Shown: positions 32,459 through 43,030 of the stretch, one piece after another
How the letters are laid out: every line of letters starts with the position of its first letter
Position numbering within the stretch: the stretch's first letter is position 1
DNA from: Hydractinia symbiolongicarpus
Taxonomy: Eukaryota > Cnidaria > Hydrozoa > Anthoathecata > Hydractiniidae
DNA: 64,000 nt
Assembly (NCBI RefSeq): GCF_029227915.1
Contig: NC_079882.1
Coordinates: 13,850,501 to 13,914,500 of the forward strand
Direction of reading: 5' to 3'
Notes under the pieces: generated by a model
Seen by the model: only the letters and a program-made list of their open reading frames with translations
Databases searched by the model: none
Told to the model about the DNA's origin: nothing
Made by a program: the position numbers and the translations under genes

Positions 32459-32638
32459 TTAAACGAAGTTTATACAAATTTTTTTAAAACATGATACGAA
32501 AAACGCTTTTATTATCATATGAAAATAAATTATAACTTAGTACAAAGTAAATTGCTATGCAAACATAAAACAAACTTAAAAGTAGCAGCGTAATTACACA
32601 AAATTATTTCACTATGAAACTAGATACAAAAGAATTAA
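32459..32638 (+). repeat. Unit X, direct repeat left of MITE T2
   Basis: AAACGAAGTTT, ATCATATGAA, AAATTGCTATGC, GCGTAATTAC and AAAAGAATTAAA occur here in order and again in unit X' (33765-33915). The two units are clearly homologous but diverged, with MITE T2 exactly between them. Confidence 0.65.
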
Positions 32639-33764
32639 AGGGGAACTCCAATAAAAATCACTTTTTTATTTTTTATTTTATACGTACTCAGAAAAGCATA
32701 AAAAGTAAAAAAAAAAATTACTTCACTTGTTTTCCTTATTTAAAATTGTTGTACTAGCCTTCGCATATTCAATTTTTTTTCTCATAAAAAAACAGACAGG
32801 CCCGATTTCATTTATGACTGGACCCGATTATAAGTAATGACATCACATCGTGTAGAAAGTTTAAGCGAGTGCAGAGAACGTCCATGTTAAGACCTATAGC
32901 TTACATTTACATCGCTGTTTTATGTAATTTACGTTTAAATCTTTAAAAAATGGTTAGGGGTCTGCGTTTTGATGTATCATTCATCAGAGAAGTGTAAAGA
33001 AGTCAGTTGTCACAAAATCCTGTCTGTGAAAAAGAAAGAACTCAGACAAAAATAGCTAGCTAAACAAAATACGTCGTGCAGGTGATCTAATAAGAGATCA
33101 AAGTTTTTATATTTGTTTGTCTCACTTCACAGATATTCCTTTTAAAAGAGATCTCCAGGAAATAAACTTCCATAATAAAAATATTGCCACTTCGTAAAAA
33201 AGCCATTTTAGCTAGTGATCACGCATTTCAATGTTCCTCCATCACAGAGAAAATTTCAACGTTACATAAAATCGCATTTGTGTGCAAAAAAGCACGTGCT
33301 GAGAACGTTGGTTTGAGTCAGTAAGACACCACATCACTTTGCATCATTATTAGTTTCTCCCTTGTGGGACACAAGAGGTTCGAAGTCGTATGGCTGTAAT
33401 TTTGTGAAGTCTTTTTCATGAAGAGAATTATCCGATTCTAAGTTTGCTGAGTTATAATCTTCGTCATTATTACAAGACGTCTTATCAACGAACAATGTAA
33501 CCAGTAAGTAAACATACTTTTAGAAGGCGTGCTGCTGAGCTCACAGACTTTCTGCACGATGTGACATATGCTCATTTATTCAGACCTAGTCCTCTCAACT
33601 TTATGCGACCTTGCAAATTTATTTGAAATTGAAGATGTTTACAGACCCGATTAAGGTATAAATAAAGATTTTTAACAATTGTAAAAGGTTTATTGTGACA
33701 TATTTATGTATTGTCTTATCAAAATAACATTTTTTCAAATATTTTTTTTCACTGGAGTGCCCCT
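32639..33764. mobile_element. TTAA-flanked MITE, family T2
   Basis: The left end AGGGGAACTCCA and right end TGGAGTGCCCCT are inverted with one mismatch; TTAA flanks both sides (32635-32638, 33765-33768). 1,126 bp, no transposase ORF. The terminal pattern AGGRGxxxTCC is shared with T1, so both may use one mobiliser. Confidence 0.8.
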
Positions 33765-33915
33765 TTAAACAAAGTTTTTTTGTCATATGAAGAAAACAAT
33801 ACAAACTTTAAGGGAAGCAAATTGCTATATGATCTTGAAACGAACTTCAAAATTACTGCCGTAATTACGAATAATTGTTCCAATACGAAACAAGAGAGAA
33901 GAGAATTAAAAACAA
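33765..33915 (+). repeat. Unit X', direct repeat right of MITE T2
   Basis: Diverged copy of 32459-32638 (AAACAAAGTTT, GTCATATGAAG, CAAATTGCTATATG, GCCGTAATTAC, GAGAATTAAA). It begins at the TTAA that closes MITE T2, as unit X begins at the TTAA that closes MITE T1. Confidence 0.6.
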
Positions 33916-34506
33916 TGTAAAATATGCAATTAATTTTGATAGTTTCAACCTAACTTGCGAAACAAAGTTAATCTCCATTAAATTTGAATATACTGAAATT
34001 AAATTAAACAGTTTTTTAAAATCTAGGTACTTTTATAGCATGTCTAAAATGTACGACAGCGATATCGATTGGATATACGACACAGCCAGTTTTGATGACA
34101 AGGCTGATATTTTTGCAACGTATATATTTTTTTTTTTATTTATTTTTTATTTTTTTTAAACTCTTAAATTTGGTAATGTAGTAAAATTGAATTTACTCAT
34201 ATTTTTTTAAAATAAAAATAATAGTCGAGGAAGACCAAGCATACACAAGAAATATCTGAAGATAATTACTTGTGTCAAGACGTTTAAAGAACAAGGTTCT
34301 GCTGAAGCCCACTAACGTTGCAGAGACAGTGTTCAGGGTTCGAAATAAAAAAGTAAAGTCGCTTCGCAAAAATTTCAGCACTCTGTAACGAAGTAAACCA
34401 CTATCTAGATGTCTGGGAACACTGTAGATCAATTACCTTTGGCTTGTTCATTAGTAGCTACTTGTTTTTTGAGCTTTACTTTCTCCTGGGTTATTATTTT
34501 TTTGTT

Positions 34507-34601
34507 GGAGACAAGTGGGGGACGTTTAAACTCGTGAACCCCAAACACAAGAACTGAGTGTCTATACTAGGCACGCTCTCAGTTTTAACTTTCTTGTCTC
34601 C
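34507..34601 (+). repeat. 95-bp mini-element with GGAGACAAG/CTTGTCTCC arms, copy 2
   Basis: Exact 9-bp terminal inverted repeat GGAGACAAG ... CTTGTCTCC. The left half including GGGGGACGTTTAAACTCGTG is identical to copy 1 at 25918; the right half has diverged. Equal length in both copies argues for a discrete element. Confidence 0.78.
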
Positions 34602-34894
34602 GATAGCCGAGATAATGTTGCAAAAATTAAATAAGTTTAATTTATAGCATGCTGTAAGAAAATATTTAAAATGTAATTATTGTTTCATAGGTTCTTAACC
34701 AGTTTTCGTGAACATTACAACGCAAGTTAAATACAGTATACTGATTAAAGTTGTTTTCGCAATAAAATATGTTTGTTTCAAACATGAGTCTGTAAGTGTG
34801 CGCATGCGCTAAACGTGCAAAAATAATTGCTTTCATTCAAAAACACCAAAGATAGCGAGTTCCTTTCAAATCACGTAAAAATAATTGCTTCGAG

Positions 34895-35140
34895 TTAAAT
34901 TTTTAAATTGCGATCTAAAAAAAAGCATTTCTGTTCGCGATTTTCATTTTTAAACTTTTAACAAAGCTTTTTTATCGCCGTTCTTTGTTCTTAATTTTTT
35001 AAAACGCGATCTAAAAAAGCATTTCTATCACCGCTTTTCATTCTTAAGCTTTCAAAATGCAATATAACGAAGCTTTTCTATCAGCTGGTTTTGTTCTTAA
35101 ATTTTTAAAACACAATCTGAAAAAGCATTTCTTATCGCCG
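34895..35140 (+). repeat. Decayed minisatellite related to 2727-3045
   Basis: Four to five units with TATCGCCGTTCTTTGTTCTT, TTTTTAAAACGCGATCTAAA and AAGCATTTCT. The unit matches the array inside the TA-flanked MITE at 2185-3262, but no TIRs were found here. Confidence 0.7.
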
Positions 35141-35429
35141 CCTAAAAATATTCGATTCGCAATTTTATCATTTTCTTCAAAAATGGCATTTCGATTCGCA
35201 AATTGTGAACTGCTAATTCGAATCGAACTTTCTTTTACAAATATTGTTCTCCAGGTTAAAAAAAGTTTAACTGTTAGTTGCCACACCATTTACAGATAAT
35301 GCTTTCACCCTGAAAAAAATACAGCAAGTAAAAACTATAAATGTCTGAGTTTTCTCAAAAAAGAAATACAAAAGAAAAAAACACATGACGACTTTCAAGA
35401 AAATTACTATCCAATGCAAGCATTATTAT

Positions 35430-36240
35430 CCAAAGTATCAAACCTTACAACCAGCTAAAACGATTTATGAAAATATCTGAAGACAAGTTAAATCGTTCGT
35501 TTATAAACTGGCTGCATTCTGGAAAACTTCTGGTGCAGTTGTATCCGTTGCATGTTATGAAAGCACCAACGCGATGCATGTTAATCATATGATCAATTTG
35601 ATTGAAAGCGAATTAGAAATCAAAGAACTCATGTTGTGGTAACTGCTGACGGAGGCCCTGACCAGTCAGTTAGGGACGTTATTAACTTATGTCTATGGGT
35701 TTGCTGTGGAGAAATCTTGAGCTCGACATGTTTGTCATCCAATCATATGCACCAGGTCACTCAAGATTTAATTCTATTGAGAGCTGCTGGTCTTACCTGA
35801 CTAACAAATGTCGAAAGTATTTTTGCCGGACGATATCAACAGAGTCACACCACATCAAAGTGACGGGTTGATGAATGTTTGAGACAGGGCTGTTGATTTA
35901 TGTGCTCGGTTTTGGCTTAATAAGAGTTATTGTGGATTTACCATAGATGTAAAAACATTTAAAAGTTAATTCCACTGGTGCCACATCAACAAGTGCTCAT
36001 ACCATCCACCAAAGATTTTTTGAATGCTTTCGAGAAATTGAATGAAACCCCGGGTTATTCAAAACTCGTGGAAATTTATATCTTTTTGGTTAGACAAGTT
36101 AATCTTAAAGCATACCAGTTAGATTTTTTGAATACACCAAGAAATCATGGAATCATTGCTCCAAGTGTGATAATCAATTTTTGAAGCTAATACAAGAGTT
36201 TGGGAATAGCTGTCCAATGCCTGAAGATAGCAATTTTCAT
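35430..36240 (+). pseudogene. DDE-like transposase relic (SYAPGHSRFNxIE type)
   Basis: Blocks on the plus strand: VVVTADGGPDQSVRDVINLC near 35640, MGLLWRNLELDMFVIQSYAP with GHSRFNSIESCWSYLTNKC (35690-35815), and a Cys-rich tail SWNHCSKCDNQFLKLIQEFG near 36145-36200. The phrase APGHSRFNSIE resembles PYSPDLNPIE, which carries the third acidic residue in IS630/Tc1-like transposases, and DGGPD would carry a second. The whole belongs, from memory, to an uncharacterised multicopy protein family of cnidarians and sponges. Several frameshifts; function is inferred from the motif only. Confidence 0.55.
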
Positions 36241-37100
36241 AAAGGCGTTACAAGACTTTTATTAAGTTAATACAGAGTCAAGTCACAAACAGAAACTACC
36301 AACCCAACTTTGGTTTATGCGAAACACGTATCTTTGTACATTTTTTTGGAAGCAGATAAAAAAGACATTTCAGTCTTATGAAACAGCTGTAATTATACAA
36401 TCTTTAACTGCACGAATAAATTATGTTTTTAAAGGCTTCTGTTTTTTTTCAGTTAAAATGGTGAAAAATGTATTTGTACACGTTTTTCAGAAGAACGTAA
36501 ATAAGCTTCTGCCAATTATCCTGGTCAATATTAAAAAACTAAGTACTTAAATTTCTTTTTCTTAAAGAGTGCTTAATAAGTTAACAGAGTAATAGGGCCA
36601 ATACAGTGTGCAAAATGAAAAAAAAATGACTTCGTTTGAAACTCAAAGTTTCATGTGTTCTTTGAACTCAATCTTCAGCTAACTGACTAAAAATTTACAA
36701 AGTTAACGTTTAATATTCAGTATTATGTTCTCATGTATATGCAATGACTTCATTTGACGTCAGTCATTAGTCTCAAAATTGGCCAACAAGAATTTGTTTG
36801 GGTGTCTGCATTTCGATATAAGCTCATTTTTTTGGTTCAAAAGGTTGTTCCTTTAAAGGTTAAAATTTCATACTTTTCGTTAAGGCAAAGGTTACAGTTA
36901 TTCGAATTGGGTTTATACTGGGAACATTTCTTGATAATATAATAATATATATATACATATATTTCATTGCAACTCAAACCGTATCAACTTCATTAATTTG
37001 GTTGAGGTTTTATGTTGTTTTGTCTTCAAATAAGTTGTACGCTGCTGGTAGGAGTCTGTGTGTGAACCTCGTCTATAACGAAGGCACTGCAACATGGTTC
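36241..37100. other. Intronic, no gene
   Basis: AT-rich; open frames at 36317-36942 look accidental. An AT-rich run (ATAATATATATATACATATA) lies near 36940. Ends at the (ATC)n tail of non-LTR copy 2. Confidence 0.4.
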
Positions 37101-37127
37101 ATCATCATCATCATCATCATTCTCGGC

Positions 37128-39025
37128 TTAACGTCCGTTTTCCATGCTAGCATGGGTTGGACGGGGTATATTAATGACCCTCTTCCAATCTGATCTAGAC
37201 TGTGTTAGATCTAAACTCAACTTCCTCTCTATCAAGTCTGTCCTTATAACCTCCTGCAAAGTCTTTCTTGGTCTGCCTCTGGGCTTTGCCCCAGGAACTA
37301 TCAAGTCTCTACACTTTCTTACCCAATTATCTTCCTCCATTCTTTCCAAGTGCCCCAGCCAATTCAATCTTCTTATCTGGATAACACGAGACTTAGCCTG
37401 CTTCTTAGCTCATCTGAACTCTTTCTGTCTCTCAGACTGGCATTACACATCCACTTAACCATTCTCATATCATTCCTTTCTAAACAGTCAAGATCTTCCT
37501 GCTTCACTGCCCATGTCTCACTACCGTACAACATAACACTTCTTACACAGGCCTCATACAACCTACCTTTTACCTCAATTGACAGGACTCTGCTAGTCAA
37601 TAAAGGAAGTAACTCTCTAAACTTTTTCCAAGCAGAACCTATCCTGCAAGTAACACTTCTTCCAACACCCCCTTCACTGCCCAACATATCACCTAAGTAA
37701 CAGAAGTTCTTAAGTATCTCTAACGAGCCACTGTTGTACATCATTAAAGCGGGAAATACTTCATTCTCTATAATCTCACCTTTGCAACGCTTGCATACAA
37801 ACTGTATGCCAGCTCTTAACCTTCCACTAATACTACTGCACTTCTTATGTACCCAATGCTTGCAAGTCTGACAAAAAATTGAGTTACTACCAACCCCTTT
37901 CCTGCAAACTCCACAAGGCCACTTTCCAACTACAAGGTCACACTTGGCTGCAATGCTACTTATCATGACTTTAGACTTTGCTGTGTTTACCTTCAGCCCT
38001 TTCTCTTCTAGTCCTTTCTTCCACTTCTCAAACTTTTCAACTAATTCTTCCATCGACTGTGCTATGAGAACCAAATCATCTGCATACAATAACTCCCATG
38101 GGCAACCTGTTCTGAACTCCATCGACAGCGCTTCTAAGACTAGAATAAACAACAAAGGACTAAGTACAGAACCCTGATGTACACCAACATTTACACTAAA
38201 TTTATCACTAAGTGAATCGTTAATCCTGACACGACTTCTAGCATTGCTGTACATAGACTGAACCATCGTAACTAGCCACTCATCCACACCTAATTTTCTC
38301 ATAGCCCACCAAATAACTTTACGTGGCACTCTATCAAAAGCTTTCTCTAAATCTACAAAGGCAAAATAGAGATTCTTTCTCTTTCCTAAATACTTTTCCT
38401 GAAGCTGTCTGAGTAAAAATATTGAATCTTTAGTGCCACGCCCTGGAACAAAACCAAATTGCATCTTATCTATATCAATTCTTTGTCTAAGTAACTTATC
38501 AATCACTCTTTCAATAACTTTCATTACTTGATCAACCAACTTCAAACCTCCATAGTTACCCCTTTCTAATGCATCACCCTTGCCCTTGAAACAATTCACT
38601 ATTACACTCGACTTCCACTCACTCGGAAAAGCACCATCCTTTATAATCTGGTTAGCAAGACTTGTAATAAGCTCAACTCCAATATATCCAGATGCTTTTA
38701 CCATCTCTGCAACAATACCTGATACTCCTGCAGCCTTGCCAATCTTCATTTTCCTAATAGCCTCCACTACCCATTCTGTCTTGATCTGCATGGCTGGCCC
38801 TTCTACGACATCATCATCAGACAAATTATCCTCGTCCCAATCAAACTCAGTGTTAAGCAACCTCTGATAATGATTCTTCCAAGCTACCCTTTTCTCCTCC
38901 TCTGTGCTAGCCAAAACACCTTCATCATTACGTATACACTTCTCACCTACAATATCTTGATTAGTCTTCTTCATTTGCTTTGCTATCTTGAATACCTCAT
39001 TGCGCTGGTCTTCCCTTCTTAACAC
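37128..39025 (-). pseudogene. Reverse transcriptase with PHD-like finger, non-LTR copy 2
   Basis: RT blocks: QFGFVPGRGTKDSIFLLRQL, FAFVDLEKAFDRVPRKVIW (first catalytic Asp), VGVHQGSVLSPLLFILV, YADDLVLIAQSMEE (catalytic YADD) and GLKVNTAKSKVM. About 30 residues later comes a C4HC3-like finger: PCGVCRKGVGS, CQTCKHWVHKKC, FVCKRCKG. Then FCYLGDMLGSEGG, MLYGSETWAVKQEDL and MVKWMCNASLRDR. A 13-bp deletion near 37388 shifts the frame, after which NWLGHLERMEEDNWVRKCRD and KPRGRPRKTLQEV follow. Finding an intact 550-codon ORF suggests recent activity. Confidence 0.93.
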
Positions 39026-40348
39026 ATCTGCAAATCTGTTTCTCTCTGCTTCTGATTTGCCTTATACACTGCTGTACGAGCCCGACGCTTAGCTTCTAAG
39101 TAAATATTTTTACTACTACCTGACTTCCACTCTTTCCAAAGTTTCCTCTTTTCCTTTATACACTGGTCAACCTCATTATTCCACCACCAGGTCTGTCTAT
39201 GTCTAGCTGGTCCTTTCGTCCACCCACAGGTATCATCAGAAGCTTCTAGAAGACAATTCTTCAAAGTAGTCCAAGTACTTTCAACATTGTCACTATCACA
39301 TTGACTATTGTAGGCTAACTGCTGAACTTTTGCACTAAATTGTCTTGCTACAATCTCTTCCTTCAGCTTCCAGACTTTTCGACGGGGCCTGTACTTTCCC
39401 TTGGCTTCTCTGACACTCTTCAAGATAATATCAAAAACCAGCAACCTATGCTGGGAAACACACTCTTCCCCCGATATAACTTTCACGTCCTTCACCACTT
39501 TCTTGTCTGACTTTCTAACCAAAAAGTAATCTATCTGTGTCTTACAACCACCTGAATCATATGTTCTCAGCCTACTCTGTCTCTTACTGAATAATGTGTT
39601 GCAAACCACCATGTCCGTTGCCATTCCAAACTCAAGCAGTCTCTCCCCTTCATTATTTCTGCTCCCAAATCCATAGCCTCCATGCACACCTTTATAACCT
39701 TCAGATGACTTCCCAACATGACCATTAAAGTCGCCGCCCACCATGACAAGTTCAGTGTCTCCAAACTTTGATGTGCCTGCTATTAACTCATCATAAAACT
39801 TATCTTTATCTTCCTTACTGAGTCCACACTGTGGAGCATAAACTGACAGAAAAGTGACAATCCTATTACCTATCAAAAACTTTATCACTATAATACGACT
39901 ATTAACACGCATAACATCTATTACTTTTTCTACCCACTTCTCTGCAACGAATATGCCAACTCCTCCATCCATCACTATTACCAATCCAAAAAAGCTTATA
40001 CCTTGCCCTCCTACCTTCCACAAATCTCACTGAAGCTCCTCTCCACCTAACTTCCTGAACACAACACATATCAACAGATCTACGTTCTAACATTTCAACT
40101 ACTTCACCTGCTCTACCTCTCAGAGTACCAACATTTACACTAGCCATCCTCAACCTAATGTTATCTACCTTGTGATGTGATAGCTGGGTCTGACGATGCT
40201 CACATCTGACATCTGTCCTACCGTGCGCGACACCTTCACTCCTTAGAGTTCCAGCCCCGTTTACGCAGTTTGTCTGATTAACTATTCTTACGGCATCAAT
40301 AAAGAGTTTTGGCATTGTTTTACAGCTGGATGCCCTTCCTAGCGCCAA
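39019..40348 (-). pseudogene. APE-type endonuclease part of non-LTR copy 2
   Basis: Catalytic motifs in order: MASVNVGTLRGR (Asn), CCVQEVRW (Glu), LSVYAPQ (Tyr), VGGDFNGHVG (Asp/Asn), TYDSGGCKTQIDYFLV (Asp) and SQHRLLV (His). They match the EEP/APE fold that nicks target DNA for target-primed reverse transcription. A frameshift near 39990 splits it into a 148- and a 334-codon part; a single missing A near 39058 shifts into the reverse transcriptase frame. All catalytic motifs remain readable. Confidence 0.92.
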
Positions 40349-40393
40349 CTGTTCACAGACCGGACTGGGTGTTTTTTAAAGTGACACCATCAC

Positions 40394-42916
40394 TATGTGG
40401 CATTTCATGGGACTTCCACAATCGCCCCTTTAAACTAAGGTATGGTGGAGGACGTTCAACTCCTCTCTTGTCTCTTAAGGAGACCCTTCACCTATGGTTC
40501 TTAAATAAAGAAAAGAGATAAGGGCTAAGAGTTTGCAAACATATATTTTCGTAGGAATTTAGATTGACTTTTATCAGACTTTCTTGACTTTTTCCAGGAC
40601 CTCGTTCTACATTACGCCAGTGTTGTAAATTATCGACAAGCGCCCTGGGTGTTTATTAATTTTTTAAACTGTATCGATGGGCGCTCATTTGTGGGAGGTT
40701 AATGAGTAATATATGGTATGCATGTTGCACTGTAGAACTAGTCCTTTTTCTTTGGCTTCCTCAATGCAGAACCAGTATGTTTAAATTTTTTGCAAGAAAA
40801 AGAGTTTTAGCGAATGAATCAAGGCATTTTGTTACTGACTTTATATGGCAAAACTAATGCTATTGTTGAATTATATGAGAAAATTTAAGCAAAAATGTGA
40901 TATAAATCACCGAGAAGTTTTTGTTGACACAGTGACAAGCTTGACTTAGTACAATTGAAACTACATAAAACAAAAACGGTATATTTTAGTTTCCAGTTTG
41001 GCTCATCCAAAATAAAGGCAATTTAAAAGATAGGAGCCAATGCAAAATACATGTACAAGCCGTAAAATACACAGGATTTATATCACAAAATATCAGGCTT
41101 ATAAAGGTATTTCTAAATATAAACGTCAGTTCTAACCATCTGCATCAATGCATCTACAGACCATCGTATTCTACGAGCCCGCAGTAATTAAAACATTGAA
41201 GTCATTTTAAAACATCTTGGAAATGTTTATAGGACATTAGATATAGCGTGTTTTGAAGATGTCTGTATGGCGCCATTAAATAACATAGTTGTTTGTTGCA
41301 ATTATGACCAACACATTGTTCATAAAAAGATATCTTTCTGACCTCATAAGACGTTTTGATGGCACGGGTCTAGTATCACTGGCTCTGTGGTATGTTAATA
41401 AAAGCTCCAAAATCAAAACTTTGGTTTTGTTCTTATTGGAAAACTACTTATTCACTACGTTGTTTAACAACATACCTTCAAACGCATTGCATGCTTTAAG
41501 TAAATATTGGACTGATAGTCTATACCGACAACTTCATGACTTAGTTACAATTGTACTTTTAGAATTTTTTTAGTAGCTAAATTACACATAAAGATATTCT
41601 TGTGTTTTGTTTAGTCCGTTATGTTTAAATTTGTTACTGGATCATTCAAAAAAAGTAAAAATATAAAAATAAAAAACAAATCTACGTAAAACCAAAATAG
41701 ATTGAGTGCGTATATGTACTATCTTCGTTTATTCTTGGTTTCACTTTCTAAAGATATTTTATCAGACATTTTTTGTGAGTTACCATTTTAATCTACACAT
41801 GTTTTTTAAAATTATTAATAATCCATTATAAAATCATGAGAATCAGAATCAAATAAATCAGAAACAAATAATGAGTAATAAACATCATTTTTTATTTAGG
41901 TAACATTAAAAGGTTACCAGAACAAAATTTCAACCACACAAAAAATAAATTATGCTCAGTGTGTACCAACAAAGTGTTCAAATATTTAAATTTCAAAGTC
42001 ACTGATATCTTCATCGCTAGACCCACTCTTGCTTCTATCGTCATCGCATCATCATCAATCTCTATTTCTTCCTGAACTCTTTCGTCTCGCGCCTGCATTT
42101 CTTCTCCCTGCTCCTGTGGAAAACGAACGACACACCTCTTATCTAAATATTTTGGCACCACCAGAGATAATTAGAAAGAAAATATAATCAACAAGCCTGG
42201 TGCAAGTTTTAACGGCTTTAAAACCTGTCACCAGGATTTCTGTCGCGGGGCTCGGTAACGGTGTTCTAATGGTCAGGTAAATCATTTATTCTGTAAATTA
42301 CATATGTTAAAAATTTATATAAAAAAACGGGGTGTTCGCTTCGATGAGACAACATTCCTTCGTTCGTGTGACATCCATAACCTGAAAATGGTACAAATGC
42401 AAAGTCTTATTAACTGCAAATAATTTTTGTTTTAACATCGAAAATCAAACTGTTAATTTTCTATTTTGTGCATTGCTCTCCACACAGGATCTAAGATGTG
42501 CGAGACATCCCACTCCCAAGTTTCTTTTAGGCGTGTGGCGAGGCGTGCCGGTGCGATCGCACGCCCTTTCATGACCAGGCCTGTTACGTCTCAACTCTTC
42601 ATTATTGGACGATTTTTTGTGATCAAAAATCACATTTTTTAATCGCAATTTTTCATAATACATTTACTGCAGGAAATTGATGACATGAAAGAATTCCCAC
42701 TTAAACAGTAAAAAGTATTATGACATATTTTGGAATCCAGGCCACTCCTGTTTCAATACACCGTAGTATCACTATGAAATTAGCACTAATGAGCACACCC
42801 CAGAAGTAAATCAAATGTTTGTTTTTTGCAACAACATAAAAGATTGCAATGACTGATGTCTACTCTGTCTTTTGTTTATAACTTAAAGAATGTGTACAAC
42901 ATTATGTTTCATTTAG
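40394..42916. other. Intronic; fragments only
   Basis: Near 40635-40715 the words GCGCCCTGGGTGTTTATTAA and GGGCGCTCATTTGTGGGAGG resemble the pogo element's sub-terminal repeats and are a diverged end of that family. A minus-strand frame at 41892-42161 has an acidic stretch (RVQEEIEIDDDAM) like a transposase tail. A GTGCGAT-family repeat sits at 42479-42584. No host gene. Confidence 0.45.
42479..42584 (+). repeat. GTGCGAT/GCACGCC family repeat, best-preserved palindrome
   Basis: GGCGTGTGGCGAGGCGTGCC is followed by GGTGCGATCGCACGCC and TTTCATGACCAGGCCTG, closely matching 470-533. Confidence 0.6.
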
Positions 42917-43030
42917 ATAACTTTCATTGGAATTGTTCGCGAGGTTCAGGAAGCAGCTACCAATATATCGTACAAAATAGATGACATGACTGGACGCTAT
43001 TTTAATGTGAAGAAGTGGATTGATGGGGAC
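42917..43030 (+). CDS. RPA2: RPA2 exon: OB-fold core
   Basis: Acceptor TTTCATTTAG and donor GAC/GTAAGT enclose 114 nt in phase 0. Translation: ITFIGIVREVQEAATNISYK, then IDDMTGRYFNVKKWIDGD. The human counterpart has [20 protein letters not shown] and IDDMTAAPMDVRQWVDTD, so identity is high and colinear with no gap. The NISYKIDDMTG strand-turn-strand is the hallmark of the RPA32 OB fold. The following exons (usually PxTYVKVxGxxRSF, then the C-terminal winged helix) were not found in the remaining 21 kb on this strand, so the next intron probably extends beyond the window. Confidence 0.97.

Larger units (their letters stand above)
33916..35420. other. Intronic; mini-element copy 2 and a minisatellite remnant
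   Basis: No gene is recognised. A small open frame reads MSKMYDSDIDWIYDTASFDD near 34040; it is not assignable. The 95-bp mini-element (34507-34601) and a decayed ~53-bp unit array (34895-35140) are listed separately. Confidence 0.4.
37101..40393 (-). mobile_element. Non-LTR retrotransposon, copy 2, nearly full length
   Basis: Minus orientation. The 5' end (near 40393) carries GTGTCACTTTAAAAAACACC and a GGCGCTAGGAAGGGCATCCA leader, also present in copy 3 at 53315-53385. Then come an APE endonuclease, a reverse transcriptase with a PHD-like finger, a short 3' UTR (CCATGCTAGCATGGAAAACG, GACGTTAAGCCGAGAAT) and an (ATG)n tail at 37101. One long ancestral ORF is inferred. The microsatellite tail instead of poly(A) resembles RTE-type elements; the clade is not resolved by eye. 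No target duplication is evident. Confidence 0.93.

Noticed and set aside
2183-35140. The two ~53-bp minisatellites as a CRISPR array
   Set aside because: Whole units are repeated with mutations and there are no unique spacers; this is eukaryotic DNA with adjacent units of the same sequence.
37144-38867. Plus-strand ORFs opposite non-LTR copy 2 (and the equivalents opposite copies 1 and 3)
   Set aside because: They are antisense shadows of the reverse transcriptase frame with no domain of their own.
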